From NCBI GenBank assembly GCA_000733355.1, contig JNVV01000007.1, positions 1,052,624-1,116,623 on the forward strand: a stretch of DNA of 64,000 nt, given 5' to 3'. The position numbers and the translations under genes are program-made. Origin of the DNA: Falciphora oryzae (lineage: Eukaryota > Ascomycota > Sordariomycetes > Magnaporthales > Magnaporthaceae). The notes under the pieces are model-generated. The model was not told the DNA's origin. It saw nothing but the letters and a program-made list of their open reading frames with translations, and did not search any database. Every line of letters starts with the position of its first letter. Within the stretch, counting starts at the first letter, position 1. Shown here one piece after another: positions 13,323 to 26,834 of this stretch.

Positions 13323-15795
13323 TCAGGTTCGTGGTCCGCCGGGCATGTTTCTGGAGTCGTGTGGCGACATGTAGTTCGGGTAGCTCGGCGCGCTGCTCAC
13401 ACCCCCCGGCGGCAGGTTGATGGGCCCCGTGCGGTACATATTCTGGCTCTGCGGATCGTATGCGTCCCGGGGGATGCCGTCGACCACATAAGTCGGACCA
13501 ATGTATGACTGCTGCGGGTGCGGTGGAACCTGGGGTACCTGCACAGGACCGCCCTGGGTCACGTACGACGCTTGCATCTGTGGCGGAGGCGGGGGCGGGG
13601 CTTGCTGCTGCTGTTGTTGCTGGTGATGTTGGTGCTGGTGTTGGTCATGCTGCTGGTGCGGGTGCTGGTGTTGATGTGGGTGCGGGTGCTGTGGCGCCTG
13701 TTGCTGCGGTTGCTGCGGTGGCTGTTGTTGCTGCTGCTGCTGCGGCGGCAGAGGTGGAGGCGCTGCCTGCTGCGGCGCGAAGGTATACATGACGGCGCTG
13801 CTGGGAGCCGAGTTGGGAGTCGGCGGGCCCGGGACGTGCTGCGGCTGACTCCATTGCTGATACATGCCTGCGCCTGAGCCAGCACTCGTGGCGCTTGGGT
13901 ACTCGGTCGGCGATTGGAAGAGTGAAGACGGTCTGCGCGAGTGTTCTGGCGCCGTCGAATACATGTCCTGCAAGGGTTGGTTTGGGGGCGCGTGGATCGG
14001 CGTCGTATCGACATACTGATGCACTTCAGGTGGGGGGCCGAGGTCGGTCGAGGTCATGATCGGGCCGGGCGGGAGCGGCTGCTGCTGCTGCTGCTGCGGA
14101 TGTTGTTGTTGATGCTGTTGTTGATGCTGTTGTTGGTGCTGGTGCGGTGGTGGCGGTGGTGGTTGCTGTCCTCGGACGGGAATCTCATTGATGAATGGGT
14201 TTCCGCCGCCACTGGTGTGCTGTGGCTGTATCGGAGGACCGCCGGTCGGACTATGATCGCTTCCTGCCGGAGTCTGCGGCAGTCCGTGCGCCGTCAACAA
14301 TCCATGGGTTACCACCGCCGCCCTCTGCGGTGATGCATGCGATGAGGGCCCTGCTGTCCGGTCCGTCTGTCTCTGAGCCTCCTCCTGTTTCACGGACCCT
14401 GTTGCGTGCTCATCACCGCTTTGCCAGTCATCAGGGAACTTGTCGTCCGCCATGACCCAGACCGTATAGTTGTCGTCTGTAAGAACAAGTCGTGACGCAA
14501 CCGTTAGTAGGTGGCAGAAGCTATCGGCGACCCTGGCACACAAAATGATAGTGAAAAGGGAATGGAAAAACAAAAAAAGAGAAAGAAAGCTCCGTACCAA
14601 CTTCGCCGTTCTTGAATTTCTCCTGCGCCTTTGCGACTTTGAAGATCTCTTTGAGGTAAGGCTTCTTCTTCGCATTGCCCAGGTTGTCCTTGTCCATAAA
14701 GAAGGCAGACAGGGCCTCGTTCGTTGCTTCCTCCAGCTTAGCAACGTTGAGCTTCAGCTTTTGGATGTCCGGGTGCTGCTTGTGTATTGGCTCCACGATG
14801 ATGCTCAGGATGTGATTCAACAGATAGACTCGCTCTAACCGGACAAGTCGCTTAGCGCCCAATTTAGACGGCCAAAAAAAGTACGGGCGCGAACCAAGAC
14901 AGCCACAACATACCTTTCTTGTACAGATGGTCGGGCTCCTTGTGCCGCACCTTCTCGTCCTTGGTCGGCCCCCACGGCTTAGGCCACCAGCCGGGTGCCT
15001 TCTCGTCGCTGCCCGTGTACGGATGCGTCGACTGCTTCTTGGGCTCCACCAGTTTGATCCAGGCCTTGGCCACAAGCTTGCAGGCTGTCTGCTGCAGGTT
15101 CTTGAACCGCGTGTCGCAGAAGTCCCAAATCTGCTTCGAGTCGCCCGCCAGGATCTCCTTGTGCGGCTTTGAGGCTGGCGCTTCCTCCTCGACGTCCCCT
15201 TCCCGGTGCAAGTGGTTTCTGGCCCGTTTCCGAGCCTTCAACTGGCCACTGCCGAGACTGTCATCGTCGCCATACCCATGGGACGACGACCCGAACTGAG
15301 TCATCGGGTGGGTACCAGCGCGCCGGGCGAAGGGGCGCGACCTAGAAGTGTACTCTCCTTGTCTGTACTGTTCATCAAAGCCCTGGTCGACGTCATCGAG
15401 TGGCAGAACTGTGTGACCGGTAAGTATATCGATCGGGGCCGTCGGGAAAGATATAACTTCAGTATCCCAGAAGAACACCGGTGCTTGCTCGTACCTGATG
15501 GGTAGTGACGCTTCGCAGCTAGCTCAAACTGTCGGGGGTCGAAAAAAGATGCCATCTCGCTCTTGTGCCACTCATCTGGTCCGCCATAGCAGACAAGCCT
15601 GCCGTTGTCCAGGATGGCAGCGACGAAATACTTCTCGGCAGGGATCTTGCACCGCTCCCGGAGCGCGGCGCCTATCGTCGTAACGGGGGCATCGTGATAT
15701 CGTGGGTCGTCGCCGTAGCCCGGCTCCATAGGGAACCGGGTGTCGGCCCACTGGGGAGCCCGATTGTATTCCCTCTGGTACATGTCGCGGACCAT
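13323..15795 (-). CDS. YDR124W/AFUB_079030-like (DUF2841) protein with Q/H/P-rich tail
   Basis: Four exons, 15795-15495, 15408-14914, 14834-14598 and 14476-13323, give 728 residues. Donors are GTACGA, GTATGT, GTACGG; acceptors CACAG, GGTTAG, TTACAG; the last intron has a CTACTAAC branch site. The central helical region (about 170-345), with QIWDFCDTRFKNLQQTACK and a W-rich GWWPKPWG turn, matches my memory of the YDR124W-like helical bundle (DUF2841). This family includes a protein of the Aspergillus fumigatus subtelomeric hrmA-associated cluster. Its molecular role is not known to me. From about 375 on the protein is Q-, H- and P-rich, with alternating HQ runs, resembling a prion-like or transcription-activator tail. 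The ATG at 15795 sits in an optimal GCCACCATGG context; the frame stays open for 43 codons upstream without another ATG. Confidence 0.8.
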
Positions 15796-15924
15796 GGTGG
15801 CTACCGAACGCTCCGAGGGAGAGAGAGGTTTGGAGCCAAACCGCGGTCTGGCCGGACAGCTCTGGACAAAGTGGTCTGTGATGTCGTCGTCAGAACAACA
15901 TGTGGCGCTCCTGATGGAGCCGAT

Positions 15925-16308
15925 CTACCAAGAATATAGGTAGGTCAACGTCCAGGACCACTCGCCCACCGAACCTCTGTTTCGTCGTCCTGGTTGACTG
16001 CTTGCTGATCAGCAACAGATTTCGGTGCTGTCACACGGTGGCTTGGGTCAGTATATCCAATGAGGTCGCAGTCGATTATGCGTAGGGAGTGGGAATTCAG
16101 CGCATCTGCATCGGATCCGCGGGAAAGGGAATCTTGCGATTTATGGGCTAGAAATGATCGAGCAAGGACATCTTGGCTCCTATCAAGCAAAGATCGAAAA
16201 GATGAATGGTTGGCTGCGGGACCACAGGAGGGGACGGCGGTCGGGGCAGTTGCCAATGGGAAAAATGGAATCTAAGCGGATGGTGGTCGAAGAGCAGCAC
16301 ACACTTAC
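15925..16308 (-). other. Probable 5'-leader intron of the YDR124W-like gene
   Basis: A canonical donor (TTG|GTAAGT, donor G at 16308) and an acceptor (TTGGTAG, ending at 15925) would remove 384 nt. This joins an upstream exon without any in-frame ATG to the exon carrying the start at 15795. The upstream exon is therefore read as untranslated leader. This is inferred from splice signals only. Confidence 0.35.
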
Positions 16309-19300
16309 CAAGAATGGAGGGGACGTCCGCCCAGATCGGCTGCAGGTTGGACCAACTGGAAAATTCGCAGGCGTGGCGTACTCCCAATCTGATGTGCGAG
16401 GGTACCTATAGACGCTGCAGTGCTCGATGCGCGTGTAAATCTCCTTCTCAGATACGGCTACGAGAGAGCTGCGTGCCGCCGAATGGTTCGTGTCCGCCTG
16501 GGGCTCTGAGGCGAATAGCGACAAGGAATACAAAAAAGCACGCCGAGTCGATTGCAGATCGAGCGACCGAGTACTCGCCGAATGAGCGGTATCCTGAGCG
16601 CCCGAGGAAAAGGAGTGGCCCGGGCCAAAAAATTTTGCTGCCCGCTACTCGTGGATGGGACAGATGATTTGCTGGTGGATATAGTTGCTGCGCTGTTGCT
16701 GCTGCCCTCTGCAGGTTATGGCGACAAAGACGCAGGACGCAGGCCCAGACGCAGCAAAGCGGAGGACGCAGGATGCAGGAAAGGTGGGGAAAAAAAGAAG
16801 AAGAAGAAAAAAAACGATCAAACAAGTACTTCCTTGGTGCTGGCACTCCCGAGACCTTCACCCCCCACGGCTCTCCAGAGCAGAGGGGCTTGCAAGGGGC
16901 TCGGAATTAGCTGGCCGGGAAGGCGTTCCCTGAACAAAGAAGGTAAATAAAACCCGTCTCGCCAGAGGATTCAGTGTTCGGCACGTTGGCAGCTGTGCAC
17001 CGGAAGTGAGGACGCGAAGAAGAAATTCGACGGCCACGGGAGGGAGACACTGCTAGTTGGTTGGCTGAATAGATTCAACAGGGCGTGGCGTGAGTCTTTA
17101 GCAGGACGCGGGCGTCCTCGTTCTTGTTGCTCGTGCGGCTGTGAGACATCGGGGTCGGGAAGTTCGAATGTCCTGAGAGGTCGGCTGTTCAAGGGATCCC
17201 GCAGGCTCGCCTGGGGGTGTCGTCGGTCTAGAGTTTCTTTCCTCGATCTGTGGCGGAAGAAAAGGTGATGCCCTCCGAGGGCTATGACGGCAAGCGCGTG
17301 TGATCGCGATGCCCGGTGAGGAGGAGCGTGGGATTTACTGGAGGCAAAGACAAGATGCGAGCCGAGGATTTACAGTCGTTTGCTTTTTGCTGGGGAAAAC
17401 GAGCCGGTGGTTGACGAGGGGGCCCCCTGAGCTGAGAGGAAGCAGCTAGCGATGGGCCTAACAGCACGGACTTCCAGCAAGCTGGTGGTAGGCGGAGCAA
17501 GCTATAGACCCTCCTCCCAATGAGTCCCTTGATACGATGGGTGTGGGCAAGCCGTGGCCAGCCAGGGAAGCAGGCCAGTGTTGCAGACTGGTTGGCGAAG
17601 ACGGGGAATCCCCGTGGGTCCCGGATCCGTTTGGCCTCTCTTGTCCTTGAGACCAAAATGGCAGGGAAGAGACGGATAGACGGCTAGATGCCTCGAGAAG
17701 GCTTGGAGTGGCAGCGGACGGTCGACGGCCCACCGAGGGAGCCCGGGCCTGGGAGGCGGCTACGTCGCTCGAGTGAGGAATCGTTCCGTGTCGTCAGGCT
17801 GGCTTGTTGGAGCAGTGCGTGCGGTACAAGGACGAGTGGGTAGACGTCAAAGACCGATACGAGGGATGGGGGGGATGGCAAGCTGTGGGGGAGAGAGGCA
17901 CGCCAGAGGGGAGAGGGTGACCTCGTCAGAGGCAGGTCCTTCTGATGTACCGAGAGGCGGGGCCTGGGGGTGTGGTACTTCAAGACGACGTCGAAGGGGT
18001 GCGGCGACAAGGCAAGCGAGCGATGAGGGCGAGGCAGGGATGATGCAAGGCGGGTTTTCTGGATGGGAAAAATAAGGAGCAGGCCCTTGTCTCCAATAGT
18101 GCCGCCGAGCCCGGGGAGGAGGAAAGTCAAAATCCACCTAGTAGCGTCAACGCAACGGGAGCTGCACAAAGTTGATTCAGGCAAACAGGCGGGCTGTGGA
18201 GAAGCAGGCGGGTGGGCAGGTGAGGCAGGTCGCTGTCCGGGACTGCAGGGCGTGGGTGCCCCAGGCGTAGGCTAGGTTGGAATAGGCACAGTCGTCGGCG
18301 GCAGCGCAGGGTTGGGATGAGGGGATACCGACAGGGCAAGGCAAGCTGCAGGAAAAGAGCGAAGCTCGAGGGCGGCAAGCAGAGGCAGGGCCGGGCAGGT
18401 AGCGCAGAGGTAATGAGGCCGGGAGCTAACACCAGGGAGTGCGTGCTATATGCCCACGAGGCCCCAGAAAAATACCACCAAGGTACCTGGACGGGGGCGC
18501 GGGAACGAGCAGTGGACAGATCCCGTTCGGAACCCCCCTCCCCAGCCAGGTGGGTACAAATAGTCCCAAAGAATCGAGAGTCGAGTGGACCAGTGCACCA
18601 CCCTTGGGGATGTTTCCGCCGGGGATTGCTTGCTGCTGGCTGCTGCCTGGTGTTTGTGTGCGCGTGCGTGCGTGCGTGTTTGCAGGTATCCCTGGCCGAC
18701 AATAATCGGCGCCGGCTCGCAAATAGATACGACTGGGCACCTGGGCCGTGCTACTGGCCGGGGGGCTGCTGCGCAGGCGAGGTCGGCCGCATCCATCCAC
18801 GCCCGCAGATCGTCAGGTGTGCGTATAGCAAACTAAGCCCGGGTGATGGAGCAGGGAGGGTACTGATGCGTGAGAGAGTAGACAGGTCAGGTTTGTCTCG
18901 CGTACCCACCTCCGATCGTCCAAGAGCTGTATCCCGGGTGGCAGATGATAAGAGGTCAAATTTGGACCAGTATGCGGAGCCCAGGGCCAGACAAGCCAGG
19001 ACGGATAACGCCCGTTCGGAGCCAGGCCGCTTGATCGGCCATGGAACAGCGGTCTCTGGGTCTGTGTCTGTGTCTGGGTCAGTGGTAGCAGCAGAAGTAA
19101 CAGCAGCAAGCCAGCCACAGAGCGTGCAGGTAGTATAGATGTGGGAGTCGCTATTATTTGGAGGAGCGGGAGCAAGTATGGAGTGAAGATGGTGTTGCAC
19201 AAGGACCGGGGAGGGATAGCTTCTACGGCTGCTGGGGCTTCTTGGCTGTGGGCGCCGCGGCGAGATGGGACAGCCCTGGTGCCGTGCTGCCCTGCTGCTG

Positions 19301-21088
19301 CATGTCGTTCCGTTGAGGCAACCCGCAATTCCGCAGCTTGGCTACAGCAGCAGGAGGAGCAGAGACGTCCGTGCCAAAAAGTCATAGAGTGAGCGAAAGA
19401 GAGGAGAGACGGAAAGAGGATGGGCGTGTTGTGCCGGGATCGGGGAAGGGCAGCACGCACCCCATTGCTATCATTGGGGGATGACCCGAAGTCGCACCAC
19501 AGCGCAGGAGTGGAGGCCCGACCTATCCCTCATCAGTGCTTCCCTCTCCAAGGTTCGTCCACATCAGCAACACCACCACCACCACCACGGCAGCAGTAGC
19601 ACGCAAGCAAGCAAGCAACATACCGGCACGCAACCCCTCCAGCAGCCCCTGGAGCGGGCCACACCTCGCTGTTCCCTTATTTGATTCGTGGGTCGGCGGG
19701 GGTTCGCTTTTTTGGCAGCAAGCGGAGCAGGCCAAGGGCAGCAGCAGGGGCAGCATCAGCAGGGACCAGGGCGGAGGTGAGGTGCATGGGGTGCGGCGCC
19801 AGGTACCCTCGGCCTCAGAGGTCAGTCAAGTCAGGTCTGCGGTAAAGACGCCCTCCGCCGCCCGGCTTCGATAATGATGCGGGTGGGTGCGTCGTGTGGG
19901 CGCAACATTTGCTTTTTCTCTTGCTGGGCGGCGCTGGTGCTGTTTCTCTCTGGTGCAGCGAGCGACAGGGATGCGGTGCAGCCACCTCGGGAAGAAAGGG
20001 GACGGGTGTCGAGGGGAAACGAAAGACGCCACAAGCCAATCGCGCATGGTCGAGAGGGGGGAGGAGGGCTTTGGAGGAGGACGGACGGGCAAATTGAGCA
20101 GCTGGCAGGGGACCCGGCATGATTCTGCGATGCGCGCCATGCGGGCACCCGCCCACTCACGGTCGTTTTTTTTTTTTCGTTTTTTTTTCTCATTAGGCTT
20201 GGTCGGCACCCCGGCGCTCGCTGCGCCGTGCGGCAGGACTGTGATAGGCAGGCACGCAGGCTCCCCTCTTTGGAAAAGGCACCATGCCACAGGAGCGTTT
20301 CCTGGCGTCATCTTCACCCGGCCCCCGTGGAGAAGCACAACGGCGAGTGCTCGTTCGTGTGGTGCGTCTGAGTGGGCCGGCTCCATCATGGCAGAACCGG
20401 CCGAAGTGAGTGGCCGGGCGGCCGACGAACGATGCAACGACGATGCAACCCCAGCCGGCCAGCCACCCAGGGACAAGCGGCGGCAGCCCAGGACAGGCCC
20501 GGCGGTCAAACACAGCTACGCGTAGGGATGGGGCTTGCTTGCTGCAGTGCGCAAACAGTCAATTGGGGAACGTGTGTGTGAAAGGCCAGCTTCGGCTGCT
20601 GTTGCTGCAGCACAACCAGTCGAGGACGCCCGCCCGCCAGTCAATGCCCGCGAGGCCACCCAGGCACCAGCCTGGATAACGGTGGACTGCTGCCCGCGGA
20701 CTGGAGCCCGTGCAAGTCCGGAAAAGAAGCAAAAACGAGAGGAAGGGCCAGACCAGACAAGGCCGGACGTGCCTTCCTGCCAGAGACGGGCGGGCGTGGG
20801 TGCATTGAAGAAGGAAGTCACGATAATTGCGTCGTGTCACTGGTCGGGCCGGTGGGACCCTGTTGCCCCTGCTGCCCCTGCTGCCCCTGCCCTGCTCTCG
20901 ACAGGGAACACGCTTGCACGATCGGGGCCAGGGCTGGAGGTGAGACTTGTCGGCCAAGAGCGACAAGGTTGGCGGGCGGGTTCAGATGGTTGTAATACGC
21001 AAGTCACCTCCAGCCTCCATCCTTCTCACCTAGTGGCCACCTAGGTATTAGCGGTCATGTTGAAACGAGCGCATGCTGGATATGTGGG

Positions 21089-21116
21089 TTTTTTTTTTTT
21101 TTTTTTTTTTTTTTTT
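21089..21116. repeat. Poly(T) homopolymer, 28 nt
   Basis: Uninterrupted run of T within the gene-poor region. Confidence 0.9.
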
Positions 21117-24100
21117 CCTTTCGTTTCTTGTCTGCCGGCCAGGTGATCAAACCCCAAGCCCGGACCGGCCGCGCGCCTCATTCCCGTCTGTCCGTCTTTT
21201 TGATATCAGGACGAGAACGGGAGCTCAGCACGGCCTCGTCGCCCGTCGTCCCCAACAGCGACCAGGAAGTCCGCGCCCCACTTGGGCTCTGCTTTGTGGG
21301 CGGGCAGTTGGGGCAGGTGGTCGGACAGTCGATGCCTGGCTGCAGGTCAAAGTGTTTGTCGCCGCTTCCACCCCTTTCGCTTCGCTTTCGCCTTGATGGC
21401 GCCGGCCGCTTTACCTCAGGCGGCTAACCTCCGGTCGTGGCCAACTGTGTGAGTGGTGGGAACCTGAAGAGAAGAGGGGATGTCGATGGTGGTTTGTCTC
21501 CGCCGCCTCCGACACGCATTCATTGCACAATAATCTTTTGCTGATAAACATGAGATTTTGGCTTGCATCATATCACGCACTGTTCTGTCGCTCTGTTTCT
21601 GGCGTCTTTTTTTGTTTTGTTTTTTTTTGTTTTTTTGAGAAAAAAAAAAAAAAGTCCCATTGGCCCTCTGCGTTGCGGTGAAGAATATGTGGGCGTCCGG
21701 GGAATGTGCTCGGACAGCCTCAGGGGTAAAGTGACAAAAGTGACGACAGAAAAAGGACAGGATTGACATCCAGGAAGGGGGTTCGAGCAAACCCCAACCC
21801 ACAGGTCGGGACGGCGCAATCCCAGGCGGAACCGGTCTGCTGGTCCTGGACCGCCATGTTCCCAGTGTGGAGGCCAAGATGGATCCGGACGGGGTTACCC
21901 AAGACTGCCGTCGTGACAGCGAGCCCACCCAGCACCCGCCGTGACGAGCGGCAGCCAGGAGGCTGACAGGCGCATCTTTTTTTTTTTTTTTTTCTGCTTT
22001 CGCAACACGCAGCAAGAAGCTCGTAACCCGTTGGTCAGCAGCTCTGCGGCCGGCCAGGATCAGCCCTCGCGGCTGCCAATCCCATCTGGGACTCTTGCAG
22101 CCAAGAAGATCAAGAGAAAGATCGGCGCGGTGCGGCCAGCCGAGCGGGCTGTAACAAGGTGAAGCAGCATGGCTAACGAGATGGGCTGGATTGAATCCCG
22201 AGGGCTCGCGCCAGCGTCAAAACAGGTCGACAATTCGCGGGCAGAGAGCCAAAGGGCGAGCCTGCCGTGCCTTGGCTGGCTGTCGAGACCGGCGACTGGC
22301 TGGCTGCCATGCACCACTCACACCCTGTCCGCGAATCCCGTTGCCCATCCCACTGTCCACATGGCGACCTAGCCGAGATCTCCGATTCAAACACCGGCTA
22401 GAAGAGCTCCTGTGGGCCAAACGGGGCGGGCGGGCGCACAACCCCCCTAATTTGACGCCATCAGCCCGAGAGGCTCGACAGCTCTGGAGCCCAGTTCGCC
22501 GACTTTTCTGGCCTGGGTTCGGGCGGACCAGGGCCAGCCGAGAGTGGCCCAAACCCACCCACACCGACCTGAAATCGCTCCACCGCGCGCAGGCGGACGG
22601 CGAGCTCTCAATCTCTTCCTTGGGCCACAGCCCGGGTGCAGTGGTATGCAGTGCAGTGTGCCATTTATTTGCTCAGTCTCAAGCTGTTGTGTGTCTGTGC
22701 TGTGCTGCTACCTGCAACTGCAAATACTGCGTGAATCTATTTTGAGACGCTGGCTGGACTCGGCAGAGGAGTCGGTCGCTTGCTCTGCCGGCGCCCGTTC
22801 TGCTCGGCCAGGGCGTTGGTGATTGATGTGGTTGCGATCGCGCGGGCAATCAATTGGAATATGCCCGTTTACAACCAACTTTTGGGGCCCTGGACCTACC
22901 AGAGCTGGCTGCGCCGTCGATCCATCAAAATCAATCCCGCCCTCCTCTTCCTGTTCCACGGTCCAGCCCACTCACCCACCACCCACCACCCACCACCCCC
23001 CATCCCATCTTTCTTCGTCTCGCCCGCCCTTTCTCTGGGCATGGTGCAGCTCAAGCTCCTCCTCGGTCCGCTTTCGGCAGCAGGTGGCGTCACCGCGTTC
23101 GGAGACCCAAGTTTGGTCCAACTCAGGGACTGGTGGGGGTTGTTTTCCCCGTTGGCGCGTTTATTTCTTATTTTATTGTTTTATCTCGTTTTCCTGTCGT
23201 GACAACTCCAGGATCCCCTGTGTTTGGATGTGGACAGACACTTTGCCCCAACGGTCTTGGTAAACCCAACGTGACGGCGGGCATTGCTGTCCATCCTCAG
23301 CGATGCCTTCACCTCCCCTTCGCGAGGAGGGACCACACGACCGCCCCCGTATCCACCGAACTGCCTGTCAAAAAATTGCCGAGACGCCAAATTTGGACGC
23401 AGCCGCCGGAATTTCCCATGCGACGTGCAGCGGCTGCGACAGTGGCACGCCGCGCATGAGGCGAAACCGCCCGTGAGCGAGCGCAGTCAGCAATGATTTT
23501 CATGCGCCACCGCTCGCTTTCGGCCAGCAGCACAGGATGGGTTTTCGGACTGGTTGTGGCTGCCGCCACCATCAATGTCGAGGTTACACGAGCGAGATGA
23601 CAGCCGCCACAAAGTACCAGGTGGGCGAGAAGAAAAGAGGGTGCAGCAAAAAAGCAAGAAGAAGAAAAATGAACAGGGCACAGGTTGGTTGCGCATCCAT
23701 GCGCTGGGACACATCGGAGATGAAGCACGTCAAATTCCTTCACTGCAACGCCCAATTTCCTGCAAGACTGACACGTTCCCACGTTCCCCTGGATCGACAC
23801 CCTCCTTGGCTTGGGCAGCGCCCTCCAAAAGGTCCCGATTCCATATGCCGTGTTCTATGTAACCTGCATCTTTCACCATTGCTTTTCTTCTTCTCTTTCG
23901 TGTCCCTCTTTTCTTTCTTTTTTTTTGCCCGTATTGTACCTGCTCCGTCCAGCTCTTTCTCGGCCCCACCGACCACCCATCTTACAATAGCGGGCAAACA
24001 CTATGGCCCAGCCACGCGCCCAAGTCCACTCTTTTTTTTTTTTTTCTTCTCCCTCCTGACTTCACCTGCGAACCGTCGGACTAAATCCCCCGCGGCCCGT

Positions 24101-24154
24101 CTCGAGCCGACCCAGTGTGCCAGTCCGTGTGCAGGCCGGCTTCACTCTGCGCCT

Positions 24155-24155
<1 letters not shown>

Positions 24156-24192
<37 letters not shown>
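24156..24192. repeat. Poly(A) homopolymer, 37 nt
   Basis: The longest homopolymer in the window. A retroposed transcript end would leave such a tract, but the DNA before it shows no recognisable gene copy. Its exact length is prone to sequencing error. Confidence 0.9.
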
Positions 24193-24196
<4 letters not shown>

Positions 24197-26107
24197 GTGA
24201 GAAAAAGAAGACCAGAGCAGTCGGCAACCACCATGCGAGCGGGTGGGTGAATACGGCCACCAACGAATGAGATGGTGCTACTATTGATGACGGATGGCTC
24301 GTTTCTTTTTCCCCGTATCGTTTTTGCAGCTGTCCTTGCCCACGTCCCTGCATCCCCGGATCCAGGCTCGGCATGCTCGCAAGTGGAGAGGCAGGCGTGG
24401 CAGGTAAACTCGGAGGCTTTCGCCTTGGAGAGACTCCACCCACGCTGGCCCTATTCCTCACTTGCATGCGATGGCGCAGCCGGTGAGTGCTGCTCCCGGG
24501 TTTGAGGATCTCGTTCGTTTCTTCTCCCCGTCAATATGACCAAAACCTGTCACCCTTCCCCTTATTTTCTCCCTCTTCCAACTGGCCCCCGCGAGATCAT
24601 GTCACCTGCAGGAAAGGAGGAATTCGAGTGACCGATCCAAAGTTCCTCGCCCACCCCTGGCCCACTAAAGAACACGACCGAAGAACTATATTTTTTAGTC
24701 GTCGGTCGTCTTGCTATCGTCATACAATCCCTTTTGTGGCTAGCTGCGCTGGGGCTACGTGCCGGTGCGGCGTAGAGCGGCTGCATTCTTAAATCACAGC
24801 CGCGACTTGCGACCCACCCCCTCACACGACTCCCCTCTCTTGTGAGAAAAGCGTCTCGCTAGATTGCATCGGCAGAAGCTCTTTTTCGGCCTGAGCAGTA
24901 GCGCAGGCCGGGGCCGAGAGCCTGACAAGGCACGCCACACCCAAGGTGAGCAAGCAACGCAACCCACCCCAGCCGCTGGTGGCAGGCCCCATCCACACGG
25001 TGAGGGCAAGGTCGGTCGGGTGGTTCGTTGGTTGCACAGACCCCGGGAAACAAATCTCCCAGTCTCTCTCATGTTGCAGCCTGGAGTTTGAGGTCTTGTT
25101 TGCCGACTTATACCCATCTCACGCCAACTATACCCCGTGCCTGCCCGGGCAACACACACCATACTGGACATCCCCTTCCTCGCTGTCATGTTTCTCTCGC
25201 CAACCCCCTGCATCCCGGATCTCATCGTCGTCAGTCTATTCTGCACCAAATGACTGATCTGCAACGTCCTTTTGTCTCGGCCGCAGCCCGTCCCAGTCCC
25301 GTTGTGGAGATGGCTCAACAGAGAGAGCGGGGGGGACAGACGGTCGCCAGAGGAGCCTGCGGCGCCGCGCCAGAAGCTCGCAGAGAAACTTGGACCAAAA
25401 CAGCTCTCAGGCGTTCCCATATGCGGCCAAGTCGGGTGGTGTTGTTGGGCAGGGAACCTTGGCGTCCTAGTCCCCAAAGCAGCCTGGCCCCTGATTTCCT
25501 GGTCAAGCCAGGGGTTCGAGATGATCGTCTCAGCCACCAACGACGACGCTGCTGCCGCCGGAGATGTTGCTTGCTGCATCCTCCGCTGCTGCTACGCTGC
25601 TGCTTCTAGCTGCGACGTTGGATCTATCTACCTACCCCTCCGCCGCGCTTACCCGGGCAGTCACCTCACCGGCTTAGCAAGTAGCACGAGCAAAGAGAGC
25701 TTGGTCAAAAGTGTTGGGGTTCTGCGGCCCGGGGTACCTCCCCTAGTACGTCCGTACCGGCACGATAATCATTTACGAACGTGCGTTTGCCCGAGATAAC
25801 CTTACTTATCCAGTTAGTTCATGGGAAGAAACTGCGGGGGAGTGCGAGACTATCATTTCCCCTCCCGAGAACGTCTTATTGGAGCCGACAAGCAAACGAG
25901 GCGGCATCATCTGTGCCTTGTTTTCTCGCCTCCTCTTCTGTTCTACCTCAGGCACGGAACAGGCGGGATAACCAGCCGGGGACATGGGCGGAACGGGCTT
26001 CCGCTGGGGCTTTTCTTGCCTCCTTGCCACTCGCCCCGTGATAGGTTTGCAAGAAAAAAAAAAAAAGAAAAAAAAAAGGAAATAAAAAAAGCAAGGAGAA
26101 GTCTTTC

Positions 26108-26834
26108 NNNNNNNNNNNNNNNNNNNNNNNNNNNNNNNNNNNNNNNNNNNNNNNNNNNNNNNNNNNNNNNNNNNNNNNNNNNNNNNNNNNNNNNNNNNNN
26201 NNNNNNNNNNNNNNNNNNNNNNNNNNNNNNNNNNNNNNNNNNNNNNNNNNNNNNNNNNNNNNNNNNNNNNNNNNNNNNNNNNNNNNNNNNNNNNNNNNNN
26301 NNNNNNNNNNNNNNNNNNNNNNNNNNNNNNNNNNNNNNNNNNNNNNNNNNNNNNNNNNNNNNNNNNNNNNNNNNNNNNNNNNNNNNNNNNNNNNNNNNNN
26401 NNNNNNNNNNNNNNNNNNNNNNNNNNNNNNNNNNNNNNNNNNNNNNNNNNNNNNNNNNNNNNNNNNNNNNNNNNNNNNNNNNNNNNNNNNNNNNNNNNNN
26501 NNNNNNNNNNNNNNNNNNNNNNNNNNNNNNNNNNNNNNNNNNNNNNNNNNNNNNNNNNNNNNNNNNNNNNNNNNNNNNNNNNNNNNNNNNNNNNNNNNNN
26601 NNNNNNNNNNNNNNNNNNNNNNNNNNNNNNNNNNNNNNNNNNNNNNNNNNNNNNNNNNNNNNNNNNNNNNNNNNNNNNNNNNNNNNNNNNNNNNNNNNNN
26701 NNNNNNNNNNNNNNNNNNNNNNNNNNNNNNNNNNNNNNNNNNNNNNNNNNNNNNNNNNNNNNNNNNNNNNNNNNNNNNNNNNNNNNNNNNNNNNNNNNNN
26801 NNNNNNNNNNNNNNNNNNNNNNNNNNNNNNNNNN
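26108..26834. other. Assembly gap, 727 N
   Basis: Undetermined bases. The left flank is A-rich. Reading frames that appear to cross the gap are artefacts of the Ns. Confidence 0.98.

Noticed and set aside
17684..20525. Several 160-270 codon frames on both strands in the gene-poor region
   Set aside because: They overlap each other in many frames, are rich in R/G/P as expected of random GC-rich DNA, and lack domains.
24794..25579. A 261-codon minus-strand frame
   Set aside because: No recognisable domain or codon-position bias; overlaps equally long plus-strand frames.
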